Positions 9,747-19,263 of a DNA stretch of 64,000 bases are shown piece after piece. The first letter of the stretch is position 1; each line of letters opens with the position of its first letter. The notes beneath the pieces are model-generated. The model was not told the origin of the DNA and made no database searches. It was given only the letters and a program-made list of their open reading frames with translations. Origin of the DNA: Cyanobacteria bacterium M_surface_10_m2_119 (GTDB lineage: Bacteria > Cyanobacteriota > Cyanobacteriia > PCC-6307 > Cyanobiaceae); the NCBI GenBank assembly GCA_016882525.1, contig VGPU01000005.1, positions 1-64,000 on the forward strand, written 5' to 3'. A program made the translations under genes and the position numbers.

Positions 9747-10184
9747 TCAGCCCAGCAGGAGGCCGGTGTGGTCATTGGTGCTGGCTTCGGCGCTGCGCAG
9801 GTCGAACAGCAGGTCTTCGAGGCTGAGCTCCTCAAGAGCCTTTCGGCGCACCCGCTCGAGCCGCCAGGCCAGGGCCGCGGTCACCCGATCGGCTGGGGAA
9901 TCCGGAGGGGACGCTGGGTCCACGCTCGAGAGGTTGTCTCCCAGCCCGGCCAGCACCGCTGCCACGCTGATCTCCGCCGCCGGCCTTGCGAGCCTGAAGC
10001 CCCCGAGCCGTCCGCGGCGGGCCGTGAGCAGCCCGGCCCGCCGCAGCCGCAGCAGCAGTTGCTCCAGCATCGGCTCCGGCAACTGCTGGGCCGTTGCCAG
10101 CTCATGGGTGGACTGCCACTGCAGTGGCCGATGGGCCAGCTCCAGCAGGGCCTTGAGGGCGTGGCTGGCTTGACGGGACAGCAT
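9747..10184 (-). CDS. Rrf2 family transcriptional regulator (no cysteines)
   Basis: A 145-residue regulator with an N-terminal winged helix: SRQASHALKALLELA, a recognition region LPEPMLEQLLLRLRRAGLL, and the wing RRGRLGGFRLARP, as in Rrf2/IscR/NsrR proteins. IscR and NsrR carry three cysteines for an iron-sulfur cluster in the C-terminal half; this protein has none, so it probably senses something other than a cluster. It starts 7 bases after the ubiD stop on the same strand and is very likely co-transcribed with it. It may regulate ubiD or another target; the ligand is unknown. Confidence 0.85.
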   Translation of the reverse strand: MLSRQASHALKALLELAHRPLQWQSTHELATAQQLPEPMLEQLLLRLRRAGLLTARRGRLGGFRLARPAAEISVAAVLAGLGDNLSSVDPASPPDSPADRVTAALAWRLERVRRKALEELSLEDLLFDLRSAEASTNDHTGLLLG

Positions 10185-10191
10185 GGGTCGC

Positions 10192-11781
10192 CTATCCCGC
10201 CGTCGCGGCCCGCCCCGCCAGCCGTTCGAGCACGTGCTCGAGGGTGTAGCCGAACAGGGCGGGATCCGGTTCGCTGCCGCCGATGTCGGCCAGCCCCAGT
10301 TCCGCCCAGCGCCCACTGACACGGGCCTCCAGTTCCGCGGGCCTGTGCAGGGCCTCTCCCCAGGGGTGGCGTTTCTCCGGCCCGACCTTGGTGGTGGCGT
10401 CGATCGCCAGCCGGCCCCCCAGCCCCAGCCGCTCGCTGGCGAAATCCAGGGTGTCGAAGGGGGTGTCCTCCAGCACGAACAGATCGCGCTGGGGATCCAC
10501 CTGGGCGCTGATCGCCCAGATCACCTGGCGGGGGTCGCGGATGTTGATGCTCTTGTCGACCACCACCACGAATTTGGTGTAGGTGAACTGGGGCAGGGCG
10601 CTCCAGAAGGCCATCGCCGCCCGCTTGGCCTGGCCGGGGTAGGCCTTGTCGATGGCGATCACCGCCAGCTTGTAGCTGAGGCCCTCCATGGGCAGGAAGA
10701 AATCGACGATCTCCGGGATTTGCTGCCGCAGGATCGGCGTGTAGATGCGGTTCAGGGCGATCGCCAGCATCGCGTCTTCCTTTGGCGGCCTGCCGCTGAA
10801 GGTGGTGAAGTAGATCGGGTCGCGCCGCTGGGTGACGCACTGGATGCGCACCAGGGGTGAATCCTCGACGCCGCCGTAGAAGCCCATGTGGTCGCCGAAG
10901 GGACCATCGGCCAGCTGCTCACCGGGGGTGATCGTGCCCTCCAGCACCACCTCGCTGTGGCTGGGCACCTCCAGGTTCACGGTCTTGCACTTGGCCAGGC
11001 GCACGCCTTCTCCGGCATAGAGGCCGGCGAACAGCCACTCGCTCAGCTGCACCGGGATCGGTGTGGCCGCTGCCATCACCAGCAGGGGGTGCACGCCGAT
11101 GGCGATGGCGATCTCCAGCTTCTTGCCCATGGCCGCCGCCTTGCGCAGGTGGCGGGCGCCGCCGCGCACGCTCAGCCAGTGCACGGTCATCGTGTTGATC
11201 GACTGCTGCTGCAGGCGGTACACGCCCACGTTCGGCGTGCCCGTCTCGGGATCCTTGGTGATCACCAGCCCCAGGGTGATGATCCGCCCCCCATCGCCGG
11301 GCCAGGGGCGCAGCAGGGGCAGGGCATCGAGGTTCACCGCATCCCCCTTGAACACCTGCTGGCGGCAGGGGGGGGTGAGATCGAGATCGGGCCTGGCCCT
11401 GAGCACATCGAAGAGCACCGAGCCGAAGCGCACCGCCTCCTTGGCCCCCTTGGGCGGTCGCGGCTGCTGGAGCAGGGCCAGCCGCTCCCCCAGGCGCTCC
11501 AGCTCCTCGGGCCGCTCCATACCCATGCTCCAGAGCACCCGCTCCTGGGTGCCCATCAGGTTGATCGCCACCGGCATCGACGAGCCGATCACGTTCTCAA
11601 ACAGCAGGGCCGGCCCGCCGGCGGCCAGCACCCGATCGGCGATCGCAGCCAGCTCGAGATCCGGGTCGACCGGGGCGGTGATGCGGCGTAGCTGGCCGCG
11701 GGCCTCCAACAGCTCCAGAAACCCGCGCAGGTCACGGCGGCTGCGGGGGGAGAGGGCGGGCTCGGCCTGGGCTGCGGGCAT
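10192..11781 (-). CDS. ubiD: UbiD family decarboxylase
   Basis: A 529-residue member of the UbiD family, prenylated-FMN-dependent (de)carboxylases. In cyanobacteria this enzyme is thought to decarboxylate the 4-hydroxybenzoate-derived prenylated intermediate of plastoquinone synthesis. Family features seen are [19 protein letters not shown] at the start, an ALLFENV segment, [20 protein letters not shown] with the conserved acidic/proton-relay region, and [14 protein letters not shown]. Its cofactor partner UbiX is not in the window. Solanesyl diphosphate synthase at 15487 serves the same pathway but is in a separate unit. Confidence 0.9.
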   Translation of the reverse strand: MPAAQAEPALSPRSRRDLRGFLELLEARGQLRRITAPVDPDLELAAIADRVLAAGGPALLFENVIGSSMPVAINLMGTQERVLWSMGMERPEELERLGERLALLQQPRPPKGAKEAVRFGSVLFDVLRARPDLDLTPPCRQQVFKGDAVNLDALPLLRPWPGDGGRIITLGLVITKDPETGTPNVGVYRLQQQSINTMTVHWLSVRGGARHLRKAAAMGKKLEIAIAIGVHPLLVMAAATPIPVQLSEWLFAGLYAGEGVRLAKCKTVNLEVPSHSEVVLEGTITPGEQLADGPFGDHMGFYGGVEDSPLVRIQCVTQRRDPIYFTTFSGRPPKEDAMLAIALNRIYTPILRQQIPEIVDFFLPMEGLSYKLAVIAIDKAYPGQAKRAAMAFWSALPQFTYTKFVVVVDKSINIRDPRQVIWAISAQVDPQRDLFVLEDTPFDTLDFASERLGLGGRLAIDATTKVGPEKRHPWGEALHRPAELEARVSGRWAELGLADIGGSEPDPALFGYTLEHVLERLAGRAATAG

Positions 11782-11903
11782 GGGGGCTGGCAGGGGAGCG
11801 CTCGGCCCGTCACTGTGGCGCAGTCCCCGGGCCGGTGGAGGGGCGGCGCCGGCCCGGCGAGCCGCAGTCCCTGATTACGCTGCCACCCTGCCGCGCCGGC
11901 GCC

Positions 11904-12659
11904 TTGCATCTCTCCTACTTCCACACCTCTGAAGCCGTGCCGCCGGTGCGTCCTGTCGCGGAGGGCGGACCGGACGCCGCCGTGGTGATCGATGTGCTGC
12001 GCGCCACCACCACCATTGCCTGGGCCCTGGAGAACGGAGCTGAGGCCATCCAGGCCTTTGCCGATCTCGAGGCACTGGAGACAGCGGCAGGCAGCTGGCC
12101 GCCGGAGCGCCGCCTGCGGGCCGGCGAGCGCGGGGGCCAGCGGGTGGAGGGCTACGACCTGGGCAACTCCCCCCTGGCGGTGACGCCGGAACTGGTGGGG
12201 GGCAAGCGCATCTTCATGAGCACCACCAACGGCACCCGCTCCCTGGCCGCCGTGCGCCAGGTGCCCCTCCTGTTCACCGCCTGCCTGCCGAACCGCACCG
12301 CCGTCGCTAGCCGGCTTGTGGATCTGGATTGTGAGCGGGTGTGGATCGTCGGCAGCGGTTGGGAGGGGGCCTACTCCCTCGAGGACAGCCTGGCGGCCGG
12401 GGCCGTGGCCTCGGCCGCCACCGAGTTGGCGGTCGCTCCCCACCGGGGCGTCACCTTCGCCAATGACGAGATGCTGGCGGCCCTGGCCCTCTGGAGCCAG
12501 TGGCACCGGGAGCCCGAGACCTGCCTGCGGGCTGCCAGCCATGGCCAGCGGCTGATGGGCCTGGGGAACCACGACGCCGACTTTGCCTGTTGCAGCGCCG
12601 TTGATTGCCTCAACATCGTGCCGCAGCAGCGGGAGCCGGGGGTGCTGCGCGCCAGCTGA
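11904..12659 (+). CDS. comB: 2-phosphosulfolactate phosphatase family protein (ComB)
   Basis: ComB family proteins hydrolyse 2-phosphosulfolactate in the archaeal coenzyme M pathway; in cyanobacteria the substrate is unproven. Family segments are LSYFHTSEA at the N-terminus, [17 protein letters not shown] (metal and phosphate binding), ISTTNGT-like [12 protein letters not shown] and [12 protein letters not shown] choose a TTG at 11904 because the conserved N-terminus follows it directly, giving 251 residues. An ATG at 11835 would add 23 residues with no family resemblance. It is divergent from ubiD. Confidence 0.85.
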   Translation: MHLSYFHTSEAVPPVRPVAEGGPDAAVVIDVLRATTTIAWALENGAEAIQAFADLEALETAAGSWPPERRLRAGERGGQRVEGYDLGNSPLAVTPELVGGKRIFMSTTNGTRSLAAVRQVPLLFTACLPNRTAVASRLVDLDCERVWIVGSGWEGAYSLEDSLAAGAVASAATELAVAPHRGVTFANDEMLAALALWSQWHREPETCLRAASHGQRLMGLGNHDADFACCSAVDCLNIVPQQREPGVLRAS

Positions 12660-12729
12660 GAGCCGGCTTGACCTCCCCGGCCGGATCGGCCATGTCCCCT
12701 ACAGTTCGGCCGACCTTCTGAGGGACTGG

Positions 12730-13557
12730 GTGAGCAGCTTTCTGGCGGCAGCGGTGCAACTCACCAGCACGCCGGATCCCGACGCCAATCTTGCGGCCGC
12801 TGAAGAGCAGATCGAGCTGGCGGCCCGGCGGGGAGCCGAGCTGGTGGGTCTGCCGGAAAACTTCGCCTTCATGGGCGACGACAGCCTCCGCCTCAACCTG
12901 GCTCCGGAGCTGGCCGAGCGCTGCAGCCGCTTTCTGGTGACGATGGCCCGTCGCTACCAGGTGACCCTGCTGGGGGGTGGCTTTCCGGTTCCCGCCGGCG
13001 ATGGGCTCACCTACAACCGCGCCGAGCTGGTGGGTCAGGAGGGAGAACTGCTGGCTCGCTACGACAAGATTCACCTGTTCGACGTTGATCTCCCTGACGG
13101 CATCAGCTACCGGGAGTCGGCCACGGTGCGCCCCGGTGATGCCCTGCCGCCGGTGGTGAACGTGCCCGGCCTGGGGCGGATCGGACTGTCGATCTGCTAC
13201 GACGTGCGCTTCCCGGAGCTCTACCGCCATCTGGCCCAGCAGGGCGCGGATGTGCTGATGGTGCCGGCCGCCTTCACCGCCTTTACCGGCAAGGACCACT
13301 GGCAGGTGCTGTTGCAGGCCCGGGCCATCGAAAACACCGCCTATGTGGTGGCTCCTGCCCAGACCGGCCTCAACCACGACCGGCGCCAGACCCATGGCCA
13401 TGCCCTTGTGATCGATCCCTGGGGCACCGTGCTGGCCGATGCGGGCGTGGCCCCCGGGCTGGCGGTGGCCCCGATCGACCCCGGCCACGGCCAGCGGGTG
13501 CGGGCCCAGATGCCCAGCCTGCGCCACCGGCGCCCGGTTCTGTTCACCGGAGGCTGA
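12730..13557 (+). CDS. Carbon-nitrogen hydrolase (Nit/nitrilase superfamily)
   Basis: A 275-residue Nit-type amidase. The Glu-Lys-Cys triad can be read: Glu in LPENFAFMG, Lys in RYDKIHLFD and Cys in LSICYDVRFPELYR. The sequence around these sites is closest to the Nit1/Nit2-like branch that deaminates aberrant or oxidised glutathione, a metabolite-repair role, but specificity cannot be fixed by eye. The GTG at 12730 is the last start before the conserved region and gives the usual length. It is 5 bases upstream of the amidase gene and co-oriented with comB. Confidence 0.88.
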   Translation: MSSFLAAAVQLTSTPDPDANLAAAEEQIELAARRGAELVGLPENFAFMGDDSLRLNLAPELAERCSRFLVTMARRYQVTLLGGGFPVPAGDGLTYNRAELVGQEGELLARYDKIHLFDVDLPDGISYRESATVRPGDALPPVVNVPGLGRIGLSICYDVRFPELYRHLAQQGADVLMVPAAFTAFTGKDHWQVLLQARAIENTAYVVAPAQTGLNHDRRQTHGHALVIDPWGTVLADAGVAPGLAVAPIDPGHGQRVRAQMPSLRHRRPVLFTGG

Positions 13558-13562
13558 GCAGC

Positions 13563-14642
13563 ATGCGGCCTGGCCGACGTTGGTTCCAGGGGCTGCTGCT
13601 TCTGGCCCTGCTCCTGGCGGATCTGCCCCTGTGGGCCTCGAGCCTGGCGGCCTGGCGCCTCACCCGCCAGGGCGACCTGGAACTGCGCACCAGCCCGGAT
13701 GTGCCCCTCCAGGCCTTCTATGAGGCCGGCTCTCCGGGGCGCGGCCCCCGGGTGTGGATCGATCTGCCCGGTGCACCTGGCCGCACCCGCACCATCCGGG
13801 GCAGCGGTGCCATCCGGGAAGTGCGAATCGGGCGGCCCGATGCCGCCACCACCCGGCTCGTGCTGGAGTTCGCCCCAGGCACCCGCCTGAACCCAAGGGA
13901 TCTGCGCCTGGTGGGCACCGCTCGAGACCGCTGGCGCATGCAGCTGCCCGGTCTGGATCGTCCCCTGGTCGCCCTCGGTGAGGGTGATCTCGAGGGGAGT
14001 TCGGCGGTCGCCTGGACCCCGGTGACCCCCTTTCCCACCTCGGGCACACCGCTCTCGGCCGATGGCTTGCCGGTGGTGCCCCGGGGGCGCTATCTGGTGG
14101 TGATCGACCCGGGCCATGGCGGCCCCGATCCGGGTGCCATCGGCATCGGTGGCCTGCGGGAGACCGATGTGGTGCTGGATGTGGGGCTGCAGGTGGCCCG
14201 GCTGCTCCAGGCCCGGGGGGTGCAGGTGGTGATGCCCCGGACCAGCGAGGTGGACGTTGACCTGCCCCCCCGGGTGGCCGTGGCCAATCGCGCCGGTGCC
14301 AACGCCTTCGTGAGCATCCACGCCAATGCCCTGAGCATGGCCCGGCCGGATGTGAACGGGGTGGAGACCTTCTATTTCCCGGGGGGGGCCGGCGGCTCGG
14401 CTGCCCTGGCCTCGGCCCTGCAGGGCCGGATGATGGCGATCTCTGGCGGCTCCCCCAATCGCGGCGTAAAGGCCGGCCGCTTCTTCGTGATTCGCCGCAC
14501 CGTGATGCCCGCCGCCCTGGTGGAGATGGGCTTCGTCACTGGCGCGATCGATGGCCCGCGTCTGGCTAACCCCGACTTCCGCCGGCGCATGGCCCTGGCC
14601 CTGGCCGCCGGCATCCTCGACTACCTCGGAGGCCGCTCATGA
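13563..14642 (+). CDS. amiC: N-acetylmuramoyl-L-alanine amidase (AMIN plus Amidase_3)
   Basis: A 359-residue cell-wall amidase that would cut the bond between MurNAc and the peptide stem in the periplasm during cell separation. It has a signal peptide (LLLLALLLADLPLWA), an AMIN-like beta domain at about residues 25-140 for septal targeting, and a C-terminal zinc amidase domain. Zinc-site motifs are VVIDPGHGGPDPGAIG, RETDVVLDVG, FVSIHANAL and ALVEMGFVTG. It overlaps murI by 4 bases (ATGA), so peptidoglycan turnover and D-Glu supply are coupled. Confidence 0.92.
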   Translation: MRPGRRWFQGLLLLALLLADLPLWASSLAAWRLTRQGDLELRTSPDVPLQAFYEAGSPGRGPRVWIDLPGAPGRTRTIRGSGAIREVRIGRPDAATTRLVLEFAPGTRLNPRDLRLVGTARDRWRMQLPGLDRPLVALGEGDLEGSSAVAWTPVTPFPTSGTPLSADGLPVVPRGRYLVVIDPGHGGPDPGAIGIGGLRETDVVLDVGLQVARLLQARGVQVVMPRTSEVDVDLPPRVAVANRAGANAFVSIHANALSMARPDVNGVETFYFPGGAGGSAALASALQGRMMAISGGSPNRGVKAGRFFVIRRTVMPAALVEMGFVTGAIDGPRLANPDFRRRMALALAAGILDYLGGRS

Positions 14643-15463
14643 GCCGGCTCGTGGGCCTGTTCGACAGCGGGCTCGGGGGCCTCACGGTGTTGCGCCAGGT
14701 GCAGCGTCACTACCCCCACTCCCCCTGCCTCTACCTCGGCGATACGGCCCGGGTGCCCTACGGCACCCGCAGTGTCAGTGACATCCGTGCCATCGCTGCC
14801 GAGGTGGTGCGCTGGCTGCGCCAGCAGGGCGTGGAGGTGCTGGTGATGGCCTGCAACACCTCCAACGCCCTGGCCCTGGATGTGGCGGTGGCTGAAGCGG
14901 GCGTGCCCGTGGTGGGCCTGATCGACAGCGTGGCGGCCGTGATCGACAGTGACCATGTCGGTGTGCTGGCCACGCCCGCCACCGCGGCCAGTGGGGCCTA
15001 CCGCCGGGCGATCCACGCGGTTCGCCCGGCGGCTGCCGTCACGGAGGTGGCCTGTCCCGCCTTCGTGCCCCTGATCGAAGCGGGTGATCTCCAGAGCGCT
15101 GAGCTGCGGCGGGCCGCCCAGGAGTACGTCGCCCCCCTGCTGGAGGCCGCTGCTGACACCGTGGTGATGGGCTGCACGCACTACCCGCTGCTCCGGCCGC
15201 TGCTGCAGGAGTTGTTGCCGCCCCGCACCCGCCTCGTCGACCCGGCCGAGGCGGCGGTGGAGCGGTTGGGCCCTCTGCTCGCCAACCTCGGTGACCTGCC
15301 GGAAGGGGAGCAGGTGGGGCACGCCGGGGATCCCCTGCTGCCGGAGGCGCGCCTGTGCGTCACGGGTTGCGCCACCAGCTTCGCCGACGGGGCCCTGCGC
15401 TGGCTGGGTCGCCGACCGGCCGTGCAGCAGGTCGACCTGCGGTCGGCCGGTTGTGCCTTCTAG
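14639..15463 (+). CDS. murI: Glutamate racemase MurI
   Basis: MurI converts L-Glu to D-Glu for peptidoglycan. The 274-residue protein starts with GLFDSGLGGLTVLR, has YLGDTARVPYGTRS, and shows both catalytic cysteine regions: VMACNTSNA (about residue 74) and VVMGCTHYPLL (about 180). It is translationally coupled to the upstream amidase through an ATGA overlap and followed after 23 bases by the solanesyl diphosphate synthase gene. Confidence 0.96.
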   Translation: MSRLVGLFDSGLGGLTVLRQVQRHYPHSPCLYLGDTARVPYGTRSVSDIRAIAAEVVRWLRQQGVEVLVMACNTSNALALDVAVAEAGVPVVGLIDSVAAVIDSDHVGVLATPATAASGAYRRAIHAVRPAAAVTEVACPAFVPLIEAGDLQSAELRRAAQEYVAPLLEAAADTVVMGCTHYPLLRPLLQELLPPRTRLVDPAEAAVERLGPLLANLGDLPEGEQVGHAGDPLLPEARLCVTGCATSFADGALRWLGRRPAVQQVDLRSAGCAF

Positions 15464-15486
15464 GATCTGGCCACAGGGGAGGTGTC

Positions 15487-16458
15487 GTGGCAACGGTTGC
15501 AGAGCTGCTTCAGCCGGTGGAGCGTGATCTCGATGCGCTCCTGGCTGATCTCCGCAGCCTGATCGGTGCGGGTCACCCGATTCTCCAGGCAGCAGCAGAG
15601 CACCTGTTTGCCGCTGGAGGCAAGCGTCTTCGCCCGGGGATCGTTCTGCTCTTGTCGCGGGCGATCAACCCCCAGGCCGATCTCGGTCCGCGCCACCGCC
15701 GCCTGGCCGAGATCACCGAGATGATCCACACGGCCTCCCTGGTGCATGACGATGTGGTCGACGGGGCTGACACCCGTCGCGGCGTCGACACCGTTCACAG
15801 CCGCTTCAATCACCGCGTTGCTGTGCTGGCTGGGGATTTCCTGTTTGCACAGGCCAGCTGGCACCTGGCGAACCTCAATGATCTGGAGGTGGTGAAACTT
15901 CTCTCCCGGGTTATCATGGACCTGGCGGATGGCGAGGTGAAGCAGGGTCTCTACCGCTACGACACCGGCCAGAGCTTCGAGACCTATCTGGAAAAGAGTT
16001 ACTGCAAGACCGCCTCGTTGATTGCGAACAGTGCCCGAGCCACCGGCGTGCTCAGCGGCCTGCCGGAGGCCCAGCTCGACCAGCTCTACCACTTCGGCCG
16101 CCAGCTGGGCCTGGCGTTCCAGGTGGTGGACGACATCCTCGACTTCACCGGCAGCGACCAGCAGCTGGGCAAGCCTGCCGCGAGCGATCTGGCTTCCGGC
16201 TATCTCACGGCACCGGCTCTCTACGCGTTGGAAGAGCGTCCAGCGCTGGCCGGCCTGATCGAGCGCGAGTTCAGCGAAGCCGGGGATCTGGATCAGGCGC
16301 TCGAGCTGGTGCGGGGGTGTGAGGCCATTCCCCGCTCCCGCGCCCTCGCCGAGCAGTTTGCGCGGGAGGCCTCCACGGCCATCGAGTGGTTGCCGACCGG
16401 CGAGTCGACCCGGGCTCTGCGGGCCCTGCCGGACTACGTGCTCAGCCGGCTCTACTGA
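15487..16458 (+). CDS. sds: Solanesyl (all-trans polyprenyl) diphosphate synthase
   Basis: A trans-prenyltransferase that builds the C45 side chain of plastoquinone. The first aspartate-rich motif DDVVD is at residues 88-92 in LVHDDVVDGADTRR and the second is VVDDILDF at about 216. GGKRLRP near residue 45 binds IPP. Start at GTG 15487 gives 323 residues, standard for cyanobacterial Sds. The frame stays open for 44 codons upstream, but that part lies inside murI. The last 7 bases overlap the convergent HAD gene. Confidence 0.94.
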   Translation: MATVAELLQPVERDLDALLADLRSLIGAGHPILQAAAEHLFAAGGKRLRPGIVLLLSRAINPQADLGPRHRRLAEITEMIHTASLVHDDVVDGADTRRGVDTVHSRFNHRVAVLAGDFLFAQASWHLANLNDLEVVKLLSRVIMDLADGEVKQGLYRYDTGQSFETYLEKSYCKTASLIANSARATGVLSGLPEAQLDQLYHFGRQLGLAFQVVDDILDFTGSDQQLGKPAASDLASGYLTAPALYALEERPALAGLIEREFSEAGDLDQALELVRGCEAIPRSRALAEQFAREASTAIEWLPTGESTRALRALPDYVLSRLY

Positions 16459-17135
16459 GGCGTTCTGCCGCTCACATCCACCTCCATGAGGTGCTGAATC
16501 GTCAGGCATCCCTCTGGCAGCTGGGTGACCACTGCGGAGGCGAGGTCCGGCTGCAGTGGCAGCAGGACATGCACCTTGCAGCCTGCCATGCTGGCTGAGC
16601 GGGCGCCGGCGGGGGAGTCCTCGAACGCCCAGCACCGGGCTGGGAGCACGCCCAGCCGACGGGCGGCGAGGAGGTAGGGATCCGGTTCAGGCTTGCCAGC
16701 CTGGAGCTCCGGGTCGTCGCCATGCACCCGCTCCCCGATCAGCGCCAGCCAGGGGTGGGGAGCGGCCTTGAGATCCACCGCCTCCCGGCTGCTGCTGGTG
16801 ACCAGGGCCATGGCGATGCCGAGCTCGCGGCAGCGGCTGAGCAGCTCCTCCGCGCCCGGCAGGGCTGGTGCCTCCGGCAGCAGGCGCTCGGCGATGGGCT
16901 GGCGCACCGCCAGCAGGGCCGCACTGCTTGGCGCTTCCACGCCGGCTCCGGCCATCCACTGCCGCACCTGCTCGGCGCAATCGAGCCTGCGGCGGCCCCG
17001 CAGGGCAAGGGCCTGCTGCGGGGTCAGCTCCAGCCCGAAATGGGCGCTCGCTTCCTGCCAGGCGCGGGCATGCAGGGGCTCGGTGTCGAGCAGCAGGCCG
17101 TCGAGATCAAACAGGCAGGCGGCGGGCATCCCCAT
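16452..17135 (-). CDS. HAD-superfamily hydrolase, beta-phosphoglucomutase-like
   Basis: A 227-residue HAD phosphatase of the beta-PGM/phosphoglycolate phosphatase subgroup. Motif I is LFDLDGLLLDTEP with nucleophile Asp10 and Asp12, motif II is ALVTSSSRE, motif III Lys is in QAGKPEPDPYL, and motif IV is AFEDSPAGARSA. An alpha-helical cap (residues about 20-85) separates motifs I and II. Typical substrates in this subgroup are sugar phosphates or phosphoglycolate; which applies is not determinable. It is divergent from acs with 85 bases between. Confidence 0.88.
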   Translation of the reverse strand: MGMPAACLFDLDGLLLDTEPLHARAWQEASAHFGLELTPQQALALRGRRRLDCAEQVRQWMAGAGVEAPSSAALLAVRQPIAERLLPEAPALPGAEELLSRCRELGIAMALVTSSSREAVDLKAAPHPWLALIGERVHGDDPELQAGKPEPDPYLLAARRLGVLPARCWAFEDSPAGARSASMAGCKVHVLLPLQPDLASAVVTQLPEGCLTIQHLMEVDVSGRTPQ

Positions 17136-17220
17136 GAAACCGATTCTCGTTGATGGTCGGCACGGTCAGCTGTTACAGCCCCCGCTCCAGCCGGCGGAAC
17201 CCCTGCCTGGCCCCGCTTGA

Positions 17221-19233
17221 ATGGCTCCATCTCCCTCCGTAGTCGGCGTCGCCATGGGCCAGGCCCCCACCATTGAGTCGGTGCTGCAGGAACAGCGGCT
17301 GTTCACCCCGCCGGCGGAGCTCGCCGCGGCTGCCCGCATCGGCTCCCTGGAGGCCTACCGGGCCCTGTGCGAGCGGGCCGACGTCGATCCCGATGGCTTC
17401 TGGGGGGAGCTGGCCCGCAGCGAATTGCACTGGTTTGAGCCCTTCCACGCGGTGCTCGATTGGAGCAATCCGCCCTTTGCCCGCTGGTTTGAAGGCGGCA
17501 CCACCAACCTCAGCTTCAACTGCCTGGATCGCCATCTGGCTGGCTCCCGCGCCGACAAGACGGCCCTGATCTGGGAAGGCGAGCCGGGTGACACCCGCAC
17601 CTTCACCTACCGGCAGCTGCACGCCGAGGTCTGCAAGGCCGCCAATGCCCTCAAGGCCCTGGGCATCGGCAAGGGGGATCTGGTGGCCCTCTACATGCCG
17701 ATGATCCCGGAGGCAGCCATCGCCATGCTGGCCTGTGCCCGCATCGGCGCCCCCCATTCGGTGGTGTTCGGTGGCTTCTCGGCCGATGCCCTCCGTGATC
17801 GCCTGATCGATGGTCAGGCCAAGGCGGTGATCACCGCCGACGGCGGCTTCCGCAAGGACAAGCCGGTGCCGCTCAAGCCGGCTGTGGATGAGGCGCTCAT
17901 GGCCCAGGGTGGTGCCCCCAGCGTGGAGCACGTGCTGGTGGTGCGCCGGATCGGCACCGACGGCGACTGTTCCATGACCCCCGGCCGCGACCTCTGGTGG
18001 CATGAGCTGGTGGAGCGTCAGAGCGCGGAGTGCCCGGCCGAGCCGATGCCCAGCGAAGACCGGCTGTTCGTGCTCTACACCTCAGGGTCCACCGGCAAGC
18101 CCAAGGGGGTGGTGCACACCACCGCCGGCTACAACCTCTGGGCCCACCTCACCTTCCAGTGGATCTTTGACATCCGTGAGGACGACATCCACTGGTGTAC
18201 GGCCGATGTGGGCTGGATCACCGGCCACAGCTACATCGTTTATGGCCCGCTCTCCAACGGTGCCACCACGGTGATGTACGAAGGGGCACCCCGGCCTTCG
18301 AAACCGGGTGCCTTCTGGGAGGTGATTCAGAAGCACCGCTGCACGATCTTCTACACGGCGCCCACCGCGATCCGCGCCTTCATGAAGAGCGGCCGCGCCG
18401 TGCCTGACCAGTACGACATGAGCTCCCTGCGCATCCTCGGCACCGTGGGCGAGCCGATCAACCCCGAGGCCTGGATGTGGTATCGAGATGTGATCGGCGG
18501 GGATCGCTGCCCGGTGGTGGACACCTGGTGGCAAACCGAGACCGGTGGCGTGATGATCAGTCCCCTGCCGGGTGCCACCCCCACCAAGCCGGGCTCGGCC
18601 ACCCTGCCACTCCCCGGCATCGCCGCCGACATCGTGGACCACGCCGGTGTGTCGCAGCCTGCGGATGCCGGTGGCTACCTGGCGGTGAGGCGACCCTGGC
18701 CCGGGATGATGCGCACGGTGCATGGCGACCCTGAGCGCTTCCGCAAGAGCTATTGGGAGGAGATCCGCCCGGCCGATGGCTCCTGGCTCTACTTCGCCGG
18801 CGATGGTGCCCGCCGCGACGCCGACGGCTACTTCTGGGTCATGGGCCGCGTCGACGACGTGATCAACGTGAGCGGGCACCGCCTCGGCACCATGGAGATC
18901 GAAAGCGCCCTGGTGAGCCATCCGGCCGTGGCCGAGGCGGCCGTGGTGGGCCGGCCCGATGAGCTCAAGGGGGAGGGCGTGGTGGCCTTTGTGACCCTGG
19001 AGGCCGGCCGCAGCGGTCATGACGCCCTGGTGGCCGAACTACGGGCGCACGTGGGCAAGGAGATCGGTCCGATCGCCAGACCTGACGAGATCCGCTTCTC
19101 CGACGCCCTGCCCAAGACCCGCAGCGGCAAGATCATGCGCCGCATCCTGCGCTCCCTGGCGTCGGGCCAGGAGGTGAGTGGCGACACCTCCACCCTCGAG
19201 GATCGCTCGGTGCTCGACCAGTTGCGGGTGTGA
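17221..19233 (+). CDS. acs: Acetyl-CoA synthetase
   Basis: Acs activates acetate to acetyl-CoA through acetyl-AMP. The 670-residue protein has the AMP-binding signature [14 protein letters not shown], an adenylate motif [10 protein letters not shown], the hinge/[16 protein letters not shown] motif, and the C-terminal [14 protein letters not shown] whose Lys is the regulatory acetylation site in the family. All catalytic segments are intact. An ATG at 17254 (MGQAPTIES) is an alternative start that removes 11 non-conserved residues. Confidence 0.95.
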   Translation: MAPSPSVVGVAMGQAPTIESVLQEQRLFTPPAELAAAARIGSLEAYRALCERADVDPDGFWGELARSELHWFEPFHAVLDWSNPPFARWFEGGTTNLSFNCLDRHLAGSRADKTALIWEGEPGDTRTFTYRQLHAEVCKAANALKALGIGKGDLVALYMPMIPEAAIAMLACARIGAPHSVVFGGFSADALRDRLIDGQAKAVITADGGFRKDKPVPLKPAVDEALMAQGGAPSVEHVLVVRRIGTDGDCSMTPGRDLWWHELVERQSAECPAEPMPSEDRLFVLYTSGSTGKPKGVVHTTAGYNLWAHLTFQWIFDIREDDIHWCTADVGWITGHSYIVYGPLSNGATTVMYEGAPRPSKPGAFWEVIQKHRCTIFYTAPTAIRAFMKSGRAVPDQYDMSSLRILGTVGEPINPEAWMWYRDVIGGDRCPVVDTWWQTETGGVMISPLPGATPTKPGSATLPLPGIAADIVDHAGVSQPADAGGYLAVRRPWPGMMRTVHGDPERFRKSYWEEIRPADGSWLYFAGDGARRDADGYFWVMGRVDDVINVSGHRLGTMEIESALVSHPAVAEAAVVGRPDELKGEGVVAFVTLEAGRSGHDALVAELRAHVGKEIGPIARPDEIRFSDALPKTRSGKIMRRILRSLASGQEVSGDTSTLEDRSVLDQLRV

Positions 19234-19263
19234 GCGCAGGTCGGCTCCTGTCCGGCTGCGTCC

